From the NCBI GenBank assembly GCA_946222285.1, contig CAMIIP010000006.1:1-64000 (forward strand): a stretch of DNA of 64,000 bases, in the 5' to 3' direction. This document shows, one piece after another, positions 34,745-43,724 of the stretch (positions are counted from its first letter, which is position 1; the number at the start of each line of letters is the position of its first letter). Source of the stretch: an uncultured Rothia sp. (GTDB lineage: Bacteria; Actinomycetota; Actinomycetes; Actinomycetales; Micrococcaceae). A program made the translations under genes and the position numbers. The notes below the pieces were generated by a model, which was not told the origin of the DNA, made no database searches, and saw nothing but the letters and a program-made list of their open reading frames with translations.

Positions 34745-35737
34745 ATGAGAGCTGTTTTAGAAAACAAACATGGTGGAGCGGAAGTTCTGGAAATCAGCGA
34801 GGTAGAGAAACCAAGTGTCGATAAAGGGCAAATTCTGCTAAAGGTGAGAGCAGCTGGCATTAACCGTGCTGACGCTCTTCAGCGCCGTGGACTCTACCCT
34901 GTTCCTGTAGGCGAATCTAGCGTTCTTGGTTTAGAAGTGGCCGGAACGGTTGTGGGCGTGGGGGAGGGCGTTTCAGCAGAGCTAATCAATCAAAACCGTA
35001 TGGCTCTTTTGGGTAGTGGCGGTTATGCCGAATATGTAGCGGTCAATCTTGAGCACACCCTACCTATACCGCAGAACCTTAGCCCCGCTGAAGCAGCGGG
35101 AATTATGGAAGTCGCTGCCACTGTTTACTCTAATCTTGTGATGGCTGCCGGCATCTCCACTCAACTCTCAGAAAACCAGGGAAAGACGGCGCTGGTTCAC
35201 GGTGGCACCGGCGGGATTGGCTTACATGCTGCCCAGCTGCTGAAGAATTTGGGATTCAAGGTTTTTGCAACGGCGGGAGAGCCCGAAAAGTGCGCCTTTT
35301 TACAGGGGCAAGGAGTCGAAGCGATTAATTATCGAAAGCAAAACTTCGCCAAGGTTATTGCCCAAGAAACTGAGGATGGCGTAGATGTAATTCTCGACGT
35401 CGTTGGCGGAAAATATCTTGAAGATAACCTCAAGTCGCTGGCAAAAGATGGGCATCTCTGCATTATTGCAGTGCAGGGTGGGCATGAAGGTAGCGCCGAT
35501 ATTGGGCTCATGATGACGCGCCGACTCAGCATGCACGGAACAACCCTGCGAGGGCGCCCCGCTGAGCAAAAAGCTGAAATTGTAAGAGGTGTTGGAGAGG
35601 TCATTTGGCCGCTCCTTGAGAAGGGCTATATTGGTTCGAATCTTGATCGAACCTTCCCTTTTGAACAGGTGGTTGAGGCGCACGAATACTTCGATTCGGG
35701 AAATCACCGGGGCAAAGTGGTGCTGACTATGGGGTAG
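34745..35737 (+). CDS. NAD(P)H-quinone oxidoreductase, zinc-free medium-chain family (TP53I3/PIG3-like)
   Basis: About 330 residues. The catalytic domain opens MRAVLENKHGGAEVLEI and includes AAGINRADALQRRGLYPVP, typical of the PIG3/QOR group. The nucleotide-binding fold has VHGGTGGIGLHAAQL. Zinc-ligand residues of alcohol dehydrogenases are absent. It should reduce quinones with NADPH in the cytosol. I chose ATG 34745 (AAAGG upstream) and not an upstream TTG that would add 15 residues not seen in the family. Confidence 0.88.
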   Translation: MRAVLENKHGGAEVLEISEVEKPSVDKGQILLKVRAAGINRADALQRRGLYPVPVGESSVLGLEVAGTVVGVGEGVSAELINQNRMALLGSGGYAEYVAVNLEHTLPIPQNLSPAEAAGIMEVAATVYSNLVMAAGISTQLSENQGKTALVHGGTGGIGLHAAQLLKNLGFKVFATAGEPEKCAFLQGQGVEAINYRKQNFAKVIAQETEDGVDVILDVVGGKYLEDNLKSLAKDGHLCIIAVQGGHEGSADIGLMMTRRLSMHGTTLRGRPAEQKAEIVRGVGEVIWPLLEKGYIGSNLDRTFPFEQVVEAHEYFDSGNHRGKVVLTMG

Positions 35738-35763
35738 AAAGTCATAAATGAAGTTTTGAAAAG

Positions 35764-35820
35764 AGAAAATTGTGCGTGTAATTTATGCCGGTATATGGTG
35801 TAGATTACACACACAATTTT
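35764..35820. promoter_or_regulatory. 18-bp inverted repeat upstream of cstA
   Basis: GAAAATTGTGCGTGTAAT (35764-35781) faces ATTACACACACAATTTTC (35803-35820) with one mismatch, 21-bp spacer, ending 22 bp before the cstA ATG. The spacer contains TATATGGTG, a possible -10. It may be an operator or a leader hairpin controlling cstA. Confidence 0.5.
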
Positions 35821-35842
35821 CTATCTCATTGGATACCTTCTC

Positions 35843-38122
35843 ATGCATAACTCTTCCTCTCCAACGGGCGATGTTCTCGAAAAAGAGCGTCCGCCGGCCT
35901 ACGTTGATCCCGAACTTATCGACGCCGAGCAGAAGAAATGGACCCCTCGGAAAATCGCGGTCTGGGTAGGAATCTCCCTGCTCGGAGCTGTCAGCTGGTT
36001 CATGCTCGCGTTGGTACGCGGCGAAACCGTGAACGGTATTTGGTTCGTTTTTGCCGCTGTTTGCTCTTATCTCATTGCCTATCGTTTTTATGCTCGTTTT
36101 GTTGAAGCAAAACTTGCTAACCCCGATGATCGACGTGCTACCCCGGCAGAATATAACGCAGACGGTAAAGACTTTGCCGCTACCGATCGTCGGGTGCTCT
36201 ACGGCCATCATTTTGCCGCTATTGCCGGCGCCGGTCCTCTGGTAGGCCCCGTTCTTGCCGCGCAGATGGGCTTTCTTCCTGGAACTATCTGGATCATTGT
36301 TGGTGTAATTTTTGCCGGTGCTGTTCAAGATTATTTGGTTCTGTTTTTCTCCATGCGTCGAGGGGGTCGTTCTCTTGGGCAGATGGCTAAAGAAGAACTT
36401 GGTCCTATCGGTGGTTACGCGGCTATTCTTGCCACTTTGAGCATCATGATTATTATTACCGCTATTCTTGCGCTGGTGGTTGTCAATGCGTTGGGCGAAT
36501 CGCCCTGGGGCGTTTTCTCTGTGGGTATGACGATTCCGATTGCGCTTTTCATGGGAGTTTACTTGCGCTATCTTCGCCCTGGCAAAGTGGGCGAAATTTC
36601 CGTTATCGGATTTGTGCTCTTGATGGCAGCTATTATTGCCGGTGGTTGGGTCGCAGAGACTTCGTGGGGCGTACAGATTCTCACTCTTGACCGGGTAACC
36701 CTTGCTTGGGCGGTTATTATCTACGGGTTTGTTGCAGCTATCCTTCCTGTCTGGCTACTGCTGGCTCCTCGTGATTATCTTTCTACTTTCATGAAGGTAG
36801 GAACCATTGCGCTTCTGGCGGTGGGTATCATCGTTGTGCGCCCAGAAATCTCCGTTCCAGCATTTTCTGAATTTGCCAGACGCTCTGACGGGCCGGTATG
36901 GTCTGGCTCGCTCTTTCCCTTTCTCTTCGTGACCATTGCCTGCGGTGCGCTTTCGGGCTTCCATGCTTTGATTGCTTCGGGTACTACACCCAAGATGGTG
37001 GAAAAAGAGCGTCAGGTACGCTTCATCGGCTACGGTGGCATGCTCATGGAGTCCTTCGTGGCAATTATGGCGCTCGTTGCCGCAGTGACCGTTGACCGGG
37101 GTATCTACTTCGCCATGAACTCCGCTGCCGGTGCCACAGGAGGCACCATCGAGGGCGCAGCAGCTTTCGTCAACTCTCTAGGTCTTACCGGTGTGAACGT
37201 TACCCCCGAACTACTGGGGCAAACCGCCGAGCACGTGGGTGAACATTCCATCGTTTCCCGCACCGGTGGCGCCCCCACACTTGCCGTGGGTATGGCAACG
37301 ATTCTTCACCAGATGATGCCGGCCTTTGATCTGATGAGTTTCTGGTACCACTTCGCCATCATGTTTGAGGCACTCTTTATCTTGACCGCGGTGGACGCCG
37401 GCACTCGGGTTGCTCGATTTATGCTCCAGGATACCCTGGGTAACTTCTTCCCCAGGTTCAACGACCATAACTGGCGGGTAGGAGCCTGGATTACCACTGC
37501 CGTCATGGTTGCTGGGTGGGGCGGAATTCTTATTCTAGGGGTTACTGATCCCCTCGGCGGTATCAATACCTTCTACCCGCTCTTTGGTATTGCCAATCAA
37601 CTACTGGCAGCGGTGGCGCTGGCGGTCTGCCTGGCTATCGCCGCAAATAAGGGAAAGTTCAAGTACCTGTGGATTATTGCGATTCCTCTTGCCTTTGACC
37701 TAGTGGTAACCGTTGTTGGCTCCTGGCAGAAAATCTTCAGTTCTAACCCTAAAGTTGGCTACTGGGCTAACCACTTTGCTTTCAAAGAGGCGCTTAACTC
37801 CGGGGCTGAATCTTTTGGCGCGGCAAAGACTCCTGAAGCAATAGAAGCGGTTGTTCGCAACACTATGGTGCAGGGAACGCTCTCTATCATCTTTGTGCTG
37901 CTTGCCCTGGTTGTAGTGGTAATGGCAATTATTGAAGTTATACGGGCTTATCAAGGACACACAAAAGAATCCTGCGAGGATCCCTATGTGGATTCCCGCC
38001 TCTTTGCTCCTGCCGGACTCACCGCCACTGCTGCAGAAAAAGATGTAGAAAAGCAGTGGGCTGAATACTATCGTAAGCATCCAGAAGAAATTGCTGGGTC
38101 AGCAAGTCAGTCGGCGCACTAG
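35843..38122 (+). CDS. cstA: carbon starvation protein A family, pyruvate/peptide transporter
   Basis: A 759-residue membrane protein of the CstA family, which imports pyruvate (BtsT/CstA) or peptides. After a 30-residue polar start come many hydrophobic helices. Family motifs include YGHHFAAIAGAGPLVGPVLAAQMG (near residue 113), VQDYLVLFFSMRRGGRSLG and TDPLGGINTFYPLFGIANQLLAA. The C-terminal tail is hydrophilic. The next gene is the small YbdD-family partner, as in other bacteria. An 18-bp inverted repeat lies just upstream. Confidence 0.95.
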   Translation: MHNSSSPTGDVLEKERPPAYVDPELIDAEQKKWTPRKIAVWVGISLLGAVSWFMLALVRGETVNGIWFVFAAVCSYLIAYRFYARFVEAKLANPDDRRATPAEYNADGKDFAATDRRVLYGHHFAAIAGAGPLVGPVLAAQMGFLPGTIWIIVGVIFAGAVQDYLVLFFSMRRGGRSLGQMAKEELGPIGGYAAILATLSIMIIITAILALVVVNALGESPWGVFSVGMTIPIALFMGVYLRYLRPGKVGEISVIGFVLLMAAIIAGGWVAETSWGVQILTLDRVTLAWAVIIYGFVAAILPVWLLLAPRDYLSTFMKVGTIALLAVGIIVVRPEISVPAFSEFARRSDGPVWSGSLFPFLFVTIACGALSGFHALIASGTTPKMVEKERQVRFIGYGGMLMESFVAIMALVAAVTVDRGIYFAMNSAAGATGGTIEGAAAFVNSLGLTGVNVTPELLGQTAEHVGEHSIVSRTGGAPTLAVGMATILHQMMPAFDLMSFWYHFAIMFEALFILTAVDAGTRVARFMLQDTLGNFFPRFNDHNWRVGAWITTAVMVAGWGGILILGVTDPLGGINTFYPLFGIANQLLAAVALAVCLAIAANKGKFKYLWIIAIPLAFDLVVTVVGSWQKIFSSNPKVGYWANHFAFKEALNSGAESFGAAKTPEAIEAVVRNTMVQGTLSIIFVLLALVVVVMAIIEVIRAYQGHTKESCEDPYVDSRLFAPAGLTATAAEKDVEKQWAEYYRKHPEEIAGSASQSAH

Positions 38123-38143
38123 CGCAAGGGAAGGAATTCTCTC

Positions 38144-38335
38144 ATGGAAAAATTGAAAAAGATTTTTTCGACGATGAGCTGGTTCTCTTCAGGAGTCCTA
38201 GGCGGAGATAAGTATCAGAAATACTTGGCTTTTCATCGGCAGTCTGGCTGCTCTGAAGTGCCGCTGACGGAGCGCGAATTCTGGCAGGACTATTACCGCT
38301 ATCAAGAAGAGAATCCTGGAGCGCGTTGCTGCTAA
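38144..38335 (+). CDS. YbdD/YjiX family protein
   Basis: A 63-residue protein matching the YbdD/YjiX family, found next to cstA in most genomes and needed for efficient pyruvate uptake in E. coli. Conserved motifs are LGGDKYQKYLAFH, PLTEREFWQDYYR and a Cys-Cys C-terminus (GARCC). It begins 22 bp after cstA with AAGGAA upstream. Confidence 0.93.
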   Translation: MEKLKKIFSTMSWFSSGVLGGDKYQKYLAFHRQSGCSEVPLTEREFWQDYYRYQEENPGARCC

Positions 38336-38368
38336 GTTCTCTTTCTGCGCACGTACAGTTAAGATTTC

Positions 38369-38398
38369 ACCCCGCGTTATCTCTATGATGCGCGGGGT
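38369..38398 (+). terminator. terminator of cstA-ybdD
   Basis: ACCCCGCG (38369-38376) pairs with CGCGGGGT (38391-38398), followed by AATTCTTT. Confidence 0.7.
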
Positions 38399-38442
38399 AA
38401 TTCTTTACGGATAAAATTAAGCGACGTTTTGTCACTAAATTA

Positions 38443-38458
38443 TTTAGGGTAACCTAAA
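38443..38458. promoter_or_regulatory. putative DtxR/IdeR iron box
   Basis: TTTAGGGTAACCTAAA, with 13 of 19 positions of the DtxR consensus in the surrounding 19-mer including an intact TAACCTAA half. It overlaps the probable -10 region (TTGTCA lies 10-15 bp upstream) and ends 26 bp before the ATG of the next gene. Fe-loaded DtxR would repress from here. Confidence 0.6.
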
Positions 38459-38484
38459 TTGTAGACAGGGTGGGAGGAGGAACC

Positions 38485-38958
38485 ATGGGAATCAAAGATA
38501 TGCTGCAGAAGCGGCGCGACGACGCCGAGCTGGGGCGCGGTGTCTGGCGCAGAGCATACGACCGCTTCAACCGCGGCGTCGATCGCTTTCACCAAATCTT
38601 GGAAAAACTACCCCGCGATGAAACTTTCGAAGATATTATTCCCCAAGCCAACGCGCTAGCAGATCTTCTTCTGCGCGTTCGAGGTATTGCCCAAGGCGCT
38701 CAAACTTTAGCTCCTAGTAAAGGCACCGATATTCCCGCATCTCCTCACGGTACATACTCTGATTTGCATCGTAGTCTCTCTCGTGCCGGTAACGCGGTGG
38801 CAATGTGCGCCGAAGCTCTGGCTATGGTGCGATGCGCAGGCGACTGCGAGCTTTCCTGCAATCGCCAGATAGTGGTTGAGCGGCGTCTGTGCACTGTTAT
38901 CGAGCACATTGAACATGCCGAACAAAAGCTTGCTGAAGCTCAGGGAGAAGCGGCGTAG
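38485..38958 (+). CDS. Cys-containing protein of unknown function behind an iron box
   Basis: About 157 residues, soluble and mostly helical. I recognise no characterised family. The C-terminal half holds five Cys: one in AVAMCAEAL, three in VRCAGDCELSCNRQ, one in ERRLCTV. The start is ATG 38485, preceded by AGGAGGAA. The DtxR-type box 26 bp upstream suggests repression under iron sufficiency. The ClC channel gene starts 13 bp after the stop if its GTG is used, so both may be in one transcript. An iron- or metal-linked role is inference. Confidence 0.65.
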   Translation: MGIKDMLQKRRDDAELGRGVWRRAYDRFNRGVDRFHQILEKLPRDETFEDIIPQANALADLLLRVRGIAQGAQTLAPSKGTDIPASPHGTYSDLHRSLSRAGNAVAMCAEALAMVRCAGDCELSCNRQIVVERRLCTVIEHIEHAEQKLAEAQGEAA

Positions 38959-38971
38959 TAGTCTGGGATTT

Positions 38972-40222
38972 GTGCACTCGGTTAAAGATAGTCGAAGATT
39001 TTTTACCCTCATCTGTGCCACAGCATGTGCCACGGTGCTTGCCGCAGGAGCAGGAGTTCTAGCCACTCTTTTTCTACACGGGGTAGAGAATCTTTTTGCT
39101 TTGTCGTCCGCTCTCTCCGCATTATCCCTTTCGCTGGTGATGGCAGGCGTTGGTTTAGGATCGGGGCTTCTCTGGTGGGCTCTTCGGTCTCGCCCTCTTC
39201 CCAGTCTTAACGAGGTAGTAAGAGAAGAGAGAAACACCTACCCCGTCCTACGCACATCGTTGGATGCAGCCCTTCAAATATTTGTGGTGGGAGCCGGAGC
39301 TTCAATCGGCCGAGAGACCGCCCCTCGGCAGTTTGCAGGAGTTCTAGCACACCGCATGAGCTCTTGGACCAAACTGAGCCCGGCTGACCGTTCCCTCCTC
39401 ACCGCGGTTGCATCAGGAGCTGCCCTAGGAGCCGTCTATAACACTCCCTTGGCAGGCATCGCTTATTCCCTGTGCATTGTTCTCGGTGCGTGGAGTTGGC
39501 TGAGTTTCTTGCTAGCAACCACAACGAGCATCGGTGCAACATTACTAGCTCGCCTCATCCTGGGATCCCAGGCTTTCTTTACCTTTCCCACCGAGCATCT
39601 TACCGATCAGCTACGGCAAGCCTCTACCTGGGGCTGGGTCTTTCTTTCCATACCCTTGCTCGCGGTTCTGGGATGGATTTTCAAAATGCTGGGGCGAAAA
39701 GTTCGGGAGGCAAAGACGAACGGCGCTCGTTTACCGTTGACTATTGCAACGGCTCTGGGGTTTACCGGGATGATGACCTATTACCATCCCGCTGTTGCTG
39801 GTAACGGGGTGCTTGTTCTAGAACATGGTTTTGCCGGGGATATAGGGTTAACCGGTTTTTTAGTACTGCTTGGACTCAAACCTCTCTTGACTCTTCTAAC
39901 CTTACGCGCTGGCGTTATGGGTGGACTCCTAGCACCGGCTCTGGCACTGGGCTCATCGGCGGGAGGGGCCGTTGCACTTGCACTGGGATATGACCAAGCG
40001 GTGCCTATCTATATGGTGGTAGGCGCTGCAGGGGTTCTGGCTGTCTCTGAAAACTCTCTTATTTTTGGGTCACTCTTTATGCTTGAATTGATCCATGCCC
40101 CCTGGCTTCTTTGGCCTGCTGTGGTGATAACCGTTAGCGGCGGCGTCCTTCTTGCCCGTTATATCGAAAGGCAGTGGGGGCGAATAAGTGCTTTTGGACT
40201 CATCTCGCGAAGTACACATTAA
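38972..40222 (+). CDS. ClC-family chloride channel/antiporter
   Basis: About 416 residues with ten or more hydrophobic helices. The selectivity region GAGASIGRETAPRQFAG keeps the gating glutamate (GRE) although the usual GREGP is GRETAP. YNTPLAGIAY and GSSAGGAVAL are also present. Bacterial ClC proteins exchange chloride and protons or conduct anions. I chose GTG 38972, with CTGGGA upstream; an in-frame ATG at 38911-38920 would overlap the preceding gene. It may be cotranscribed with the iron-box gene. Confidence 0.82.
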   Translation: MHSVKDSRRFFTLICATACATVLAAGAGVLATLFLHGVENLFALSSALSALSLSLVMAGVGLGSGLLWWALRSRPLPSLNEVVREERNTYPVLRTSLDAALQIFVVGAGASIGRETAPRQFAGVLAHRMSSWTKLSPADRSLLTAVASGAALGAVYNTPLAGIAYSLCIVLGAWSWLSFLLATTTSIGATLLARLILGSQAFFTFPTEHLTDQLRQASTWGWVFLSIPLLAVLGWIFKMLGRKVREAKTNGARLPLTIATALGFTGMMTYYHPAVAGNGVLVLEHGFAGDIGLTGFLVLLGLKPLLTLLTLRAGVMGGLLAPALALGSSAGGAVALALGYDQAVPIYMVVGAAGVLAVSENSLIFGSLFMLELIHAPWLLWPAVVITVSGGVLLARYIERQWGRISAFGLISRSTH

Positions 40223-40334
40223 GGAATCTAACATCCACCATTTAGTGCTGGTATGTTTTGTTCTTATGGTGCATTTTGCTCTGAATGTTCCCTTCGCACT
40301 CGCTCGTACCGTATAGAAATACCTAAGGATCCCC

Positions 40335-41534
40335 TTGAATCGCTACGCTCATATTGATGCCATGCGAGCCTTCGCAGTATTGCTCGTGGTTTTCTCCCAC
40401 GCAGGGCTTACTTTTGTACCCGGCGGTTCCGGCGTCACCATCTTCTTTGTGATCTCCGGGTTTATTATCACCTTTTTACTTCTCAGAGAACGAGAAAAAA
40501 CCGGTGGATTCGCTATCGGTGGCTTCTATATGCGGCGCCTTATCAAAATTGTTCCCCCACTTGTGTTGGCACTTATTATTCCCACCTTGATTTATATGGC
40601 ATTCGGGGGAAACGTCAATATCGGTGACTTCTTAGGGCAAATCTTCTTTTTCTTTAACTGGCGTTATCTCGACTCCGAAATCAATGTGCTTCCTGGCTCA
40701 CACGTGACATGGTCTCTAGCCATCGAAGAACAGTTCTACCTCATTTTCGCGTTGATCTGGCTTTTCGCGGTTAAAAATCAGCACTACCTAAAAATTGTGA
40801 CGGGCATTGGAATCGCTGCCATTATCTGGTCCAATCTTTCCCGGCTTTTTCTTTTTTGGAACGGCGCAAGTTCCGATCGAATTTATTTCGGCACAGACAC
40901 CCGCGTTGAAGCTATCGCCGTGGGAACGCTGACGGCGGTCTGGTTCTTCAAAAACCGCGATACCACTGCGGTGCGAGGGAGTAAACTAGCTGAACAAGGA
41001 GCCGGACAGCCTAGAGTGAATCCGTGGGAGCGAAAGGTTCCTCTCCTCGGGCGCAACTGGGTGGTTTTCTGCGCCGTTGGGATTTATCTCTTTTCACTCG
41101 TCATTAGAGATGATTTCTTCCGCGAGACTATACGCTATTCCATCCAAGCTGTAGCCGCGGCGCTCATGATTCTTTGGGGGCAGGTTGCATTACGCCAACC
41201 TCTGGGCAATAAACTGATGAAGCTTCTGCAATGGCGTTTTCTGCAACTTCTCGGTCTTTCTAGCTATTCCATTTACCTCTCCCACGATGTTCTTTACAAG
41301 ATTATTGAGCCACATTTAGGTTTTCTGCCCTACCCTGTGATGATTCTTTTAATGGTTGCTATGGGGCTTGCCATGGGTATCGCCATGTATAAATTTGTGG
41401 AAATCCCCGCCCTTATTTTTAAAGACCGTTACTTTGCTTCAGCTAATACTAAAGCAGAACAGGCAGCTCGCATGGTGAAACCTGCCTCCAACACTTCAGA
41501 TGTCCAGGGGCAAGAAATTCGTGAATCTCGATAA
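40335..41534 (+). CDS. acyltransferase 3 family membrane protein (OafA/YrhL type)
   Basis: A 399-residue membrane acyltransferase with about ten helices, which transfers acyl groups to extracellular glycans or lipids. Motifs are YAHIDAMRAFAVLLVVFSHAG (residues 4-24, with the essential His), RRLIKIVPP and SHVTWSLAIEEQFYLIF. The start is TTG 40335 with AAGGAT upstream. There is no C-terminal SGNH domain, only a 40-residue polar tail. The acceptor is unknown. Confidence 0.9.
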   Translation: MNRYAHIDAMRAFAVLLVVFSHAGLTFVPGGSGVTIFFVISGFIITFLLLREREKTGGFAIGGFYMRRLIKIVPPLVLALIIPTLIYMAFGGNVNIGDFLGQIFFFFNWRYLDSEINVLPGSHVTWSLAIEEQFYLIFALIWLFAVKNQHYLKIVTGIGIAAIIWSNLSRLFLFWNGASSDRIYFGTDTRVEAIAVGTLTAVWFFKNRDTTAVRGSKLAEQGAGQPRVNPWERKVPLLGRNWVVFCAVGIYLFSLVIRDDFFRETIRYSIQAVAAALMILWGQVALRQPLGNKLMKLLQWRFLQLLGLSSYSIYLSHDVLYKIIEPHLGFLPYPVMILLMVAMGLAMGIAMYKFVEIPALIFKDRYFASANTKAEQAARMVKPASNTSDVQGQEIRESR

Positions 41535-41578
41535 TAAGCCTTAAATCGCGGTTTCTCTTTCGAAAGATTACTGAAGAT

Positions 41579-42211
41579 TTATTCTGTAATTCCTAGTTCA
41601 CGAGCTTTTCTTGCGGCAGCTGTGCGGTTATCTACACCCAGTTTGGAATAGATATGTACTAGGTGAGTTTTAACGGTTGCCTCTGAAATAAAAAGTGACT
41701 TTGCCAATTGCTTATTAGTAGAACCGGTTGCTAAAGCCCTGAGCAATTCGATTTCTCGCGGACTCAAATCGGGAGCGGGAACGCGCATTCGTTCCAAAAG
41801 AATATCTGTGATGTCGGGGGAGATCGTGCGTCGTCCTGCCGCTGTAGCAATAACAGCGGCGTGAACCTCTTGCGGTGGAGCATCTTTGAGCAGGTAGCCC
41901 AGGGCCCCAGCCTCTACCGCAGAAATGATATCTGATCGCGTATCAAAGGTTGTGAGAACAAGAACGGGTGGGCCGCCAAGGGCAGCAATAGCGCGGCAAG
42001 CTTCAATACCGTTCATAGGTTTCATCTGTAAGTCCATGAGAATAATGTCCGGTTGTCTTCCCTGCTCTTGAAGATTTTTGAGAAGAGTGAGGGCCTCAGA
42101 ACCATCGGATGCTTCGGCAACTACTTCAATATCTGAGAAAGCAGTAAAAACAGCTTTTAAGCCGGCACGAACGATGGAGTGGTCGTCAACAAGCAAAAGG
42201 GAGATGCTCAT
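41579..42211 (-). CDS. LuxR-family response regulator
   Basis: A 210-residue NarL-type regulator. The receiver has D9, D10, phospho-acceptor D60 (ILMDLQM) and a Lys in LLKDAPP. The LuxR helix-turn-helix is LSPREIELLRALATGSTNKQLAKSL to KLGVDNRTAA near the C-terminus. It lies 17 bp after its kinase gene on the minus strand. Both are divergent from an ABC transporter operon that is the probable target, an arrangement seen in envelope-stress systems such as EsrSR/CgtSR of corynebacteria. Confidence 0.93.
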   Translation of the reverse strand: MSISLLLVDDHSIVRAGLKAVFTAFSDIEVVAEASDGSEALTLLKNLQEQGRQPDIILMDLQMKPMNGIEACRAIAALGGPPVLVLTTFDTRSDIISAVEAGALGYLLKDAPPQEVHAAVIATAAGRRTISPDITDILLERMRVPAPDLSPREIELLRALATGSTNKQLAKSLFISEATVKTHLVHIYSKLGVDNRTAAARKARELGITE

Positions 42212-42228
42212 AGTGCTTTCTGCTCTTT

Positions 42229-43566
42229 CTAGTGATGCGGGATGGTCAGCGTTACTACGGCGCCTTCACCCGGTGATGATTCTACGGTGAGCTGGGCGCC
42301 GATTGCAGCTGCTCTGGCATATAAGGAAATCAACCCGTAACCATATCCATCCGATGTTCTCGGGTTAGTCATGAGATTCTCTACCAGTTTTCCTTTGCTT
42401 TCCTGAGCCGGGAAGATATCGGCCGAAGGAGGTATAAAGCCGCGACCGTCGTCATAAATATCGAGGGTGGTGACCTTCTTCCACAGGCCCAGCGTGAGCA
42501 CAACATTCTGAGCTTGTGCATGAGCTGCGACATTAGCGAGAGATCCCTGTGCAACCCGAAAGATGGTCTCTTGTACCTGCGGGGGAAGATCGTTCGCCGC
42601 TAAACTAGCTTGATCTGAGCTTGAAGGTTCTGGTTCGTCGGTTATGCCCTCTCCATCGAGCCGAAAGATGCAGTTGAGAGAATCGCCTCGAGCTACCATC
42701 TGATGCCTTGTCTCAGAACAGAGGCGTTGTAATGCTGGAACCAGCGAGGTGCTCAGCGAAGCAGAGGAAAGATTGCGAATAAAACGTCGTGCCTCTGCGA
42801 GGTTATCTGCGGCGACTCGATTGATAACCTGTACTTGGCTGTTGATCTCAGAGAGAGTGGTGGAGGACGACGCGGCGCGGGAAATCAACACAATCGAGGA
42901 GAGCCCTTGGGCTAGCGTGTCGTGAATTTCGCGGGCGAGCCGTTCTCGTTCTTCTAGCCTGCCTGCTTCATGTTCTTTCTGCGCGAGCTCTGCCCTGGTT
43001 GCCCGAAGCTTTTCGGCGGTGTGCCGGTGCATCTGAGAGTCATGATGAAGTTGCCGGTAGGCTAAAGAAATAATAACGGCTAAAAGGGCACCCATAGCAG
43101 GGCCAATGATAGAACCTGCACTCAAACTGTTGAGGTGAAGATTCGGCCAAAGAATCGAAAAAACGGTAAGCGCCACGATGAGAAAGAGAGCCGGAAATAG
43201 GCTCAGAAGATGCATACATAAAAAGACGAGGGGAAACATCAGCCAGGTAAAACTGAGATCTTGAAGGAGCAAAACCACCCACATCGTCACGATGATGGCT
43301 AACCACAGCCAGGCGACGCCGGGTTTGACCTTTACGATGTTTGCTCCGAGGTTGCCCCCTAATTTTCCGTGAGTAAATCGGTTTTCAACGATTGTTCCTG
43401 CCAGATAAATCAGACCCAAAATAAGGGTGCTCACGGTGAGAAGAGCCAAGTGTGAGTTGTCCCGGAAGGCAGAAAAATAGCCCACCGCTAGCAGAAACGC
43501 GAACATCACGTGCAAGCTAATCCGCAAAGTTTGAAGAACTGAAGATTCTTCGCGTAAAGGGGTCAT
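42229..43566 (-). CDS. sensor histidine kinase, NarL/HisKA_3 type
   Basis: A 445-residue membrane kinase. Six hydrophobic helices occupy residues 12-172. The HisKA_3 phospho-acceptor is His215 in AREIHDTLAQGL. The ATPase domain has DIYDDGRGF and YGYGLISLYARAAAIG. With the short extracytoplasmic loops it is an intramembrane-sensing type, likely to detect envelope stress. It is followed by its response regulator. Confidence 0.93.
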   Translation of the reverse strand: MTPLREESSVLQTLRISLHVMFAFLLAVGYFSAFRDNSHLALLTVSTLILGLIYLAGTIVENRFTHGKLGGNLGANIVKVKPGVAWLWLAIIVTMWVVLLLQDLSFTWLMFPLVFLCMHLLSLFPALFLIVALTVFSILWPNLHLNSLSAGSIIGPAMGALLAVIISLAYRQLHHDSQMHRHTAEKLRATRAELAQKEHEAGRLEERERLAREIHDTLAQGLSSIVLISRAASSSTTLSEINSQVQVINRVAADNLAEARRFIRNLSSASLSTSLVPALQRLCSETRHQMVARGDSLNCIFRLDGEGITDEPEPSSSDQASLAANDLPPQVQETIFRVAQGSLANVAAHAQAQNVVLTLGLWKKVTTLDIYDDGRGFIPPSADIFPAQESKGKLVENLMTNPRTSDGYGYGLISLYARAAAIGAQLTVESSPGEGAVVTLTIPHH

Positions 43567-43724
43567 GAACTACTTTCTAAAGGGCAGGGGGAACTTATTT
43601 TTTAAAAATACCGGTTTTAGCTTTCTGTCTCAGCCCAACCTATCAACCAAACGGATGATTTGAGGTTCAACCATTCTTTCGATGTGCTTTTCTTTTCTTT
43701 TTTCAAGAATGGAATAAGTGGTTA

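Noticed and set aside
38470..38484. upstream GTG start for the iron-box gene
   Set aside because: It would place the ribosome site inside the coding region. ATG 38485 has AGGAGGAA at a proper distance.
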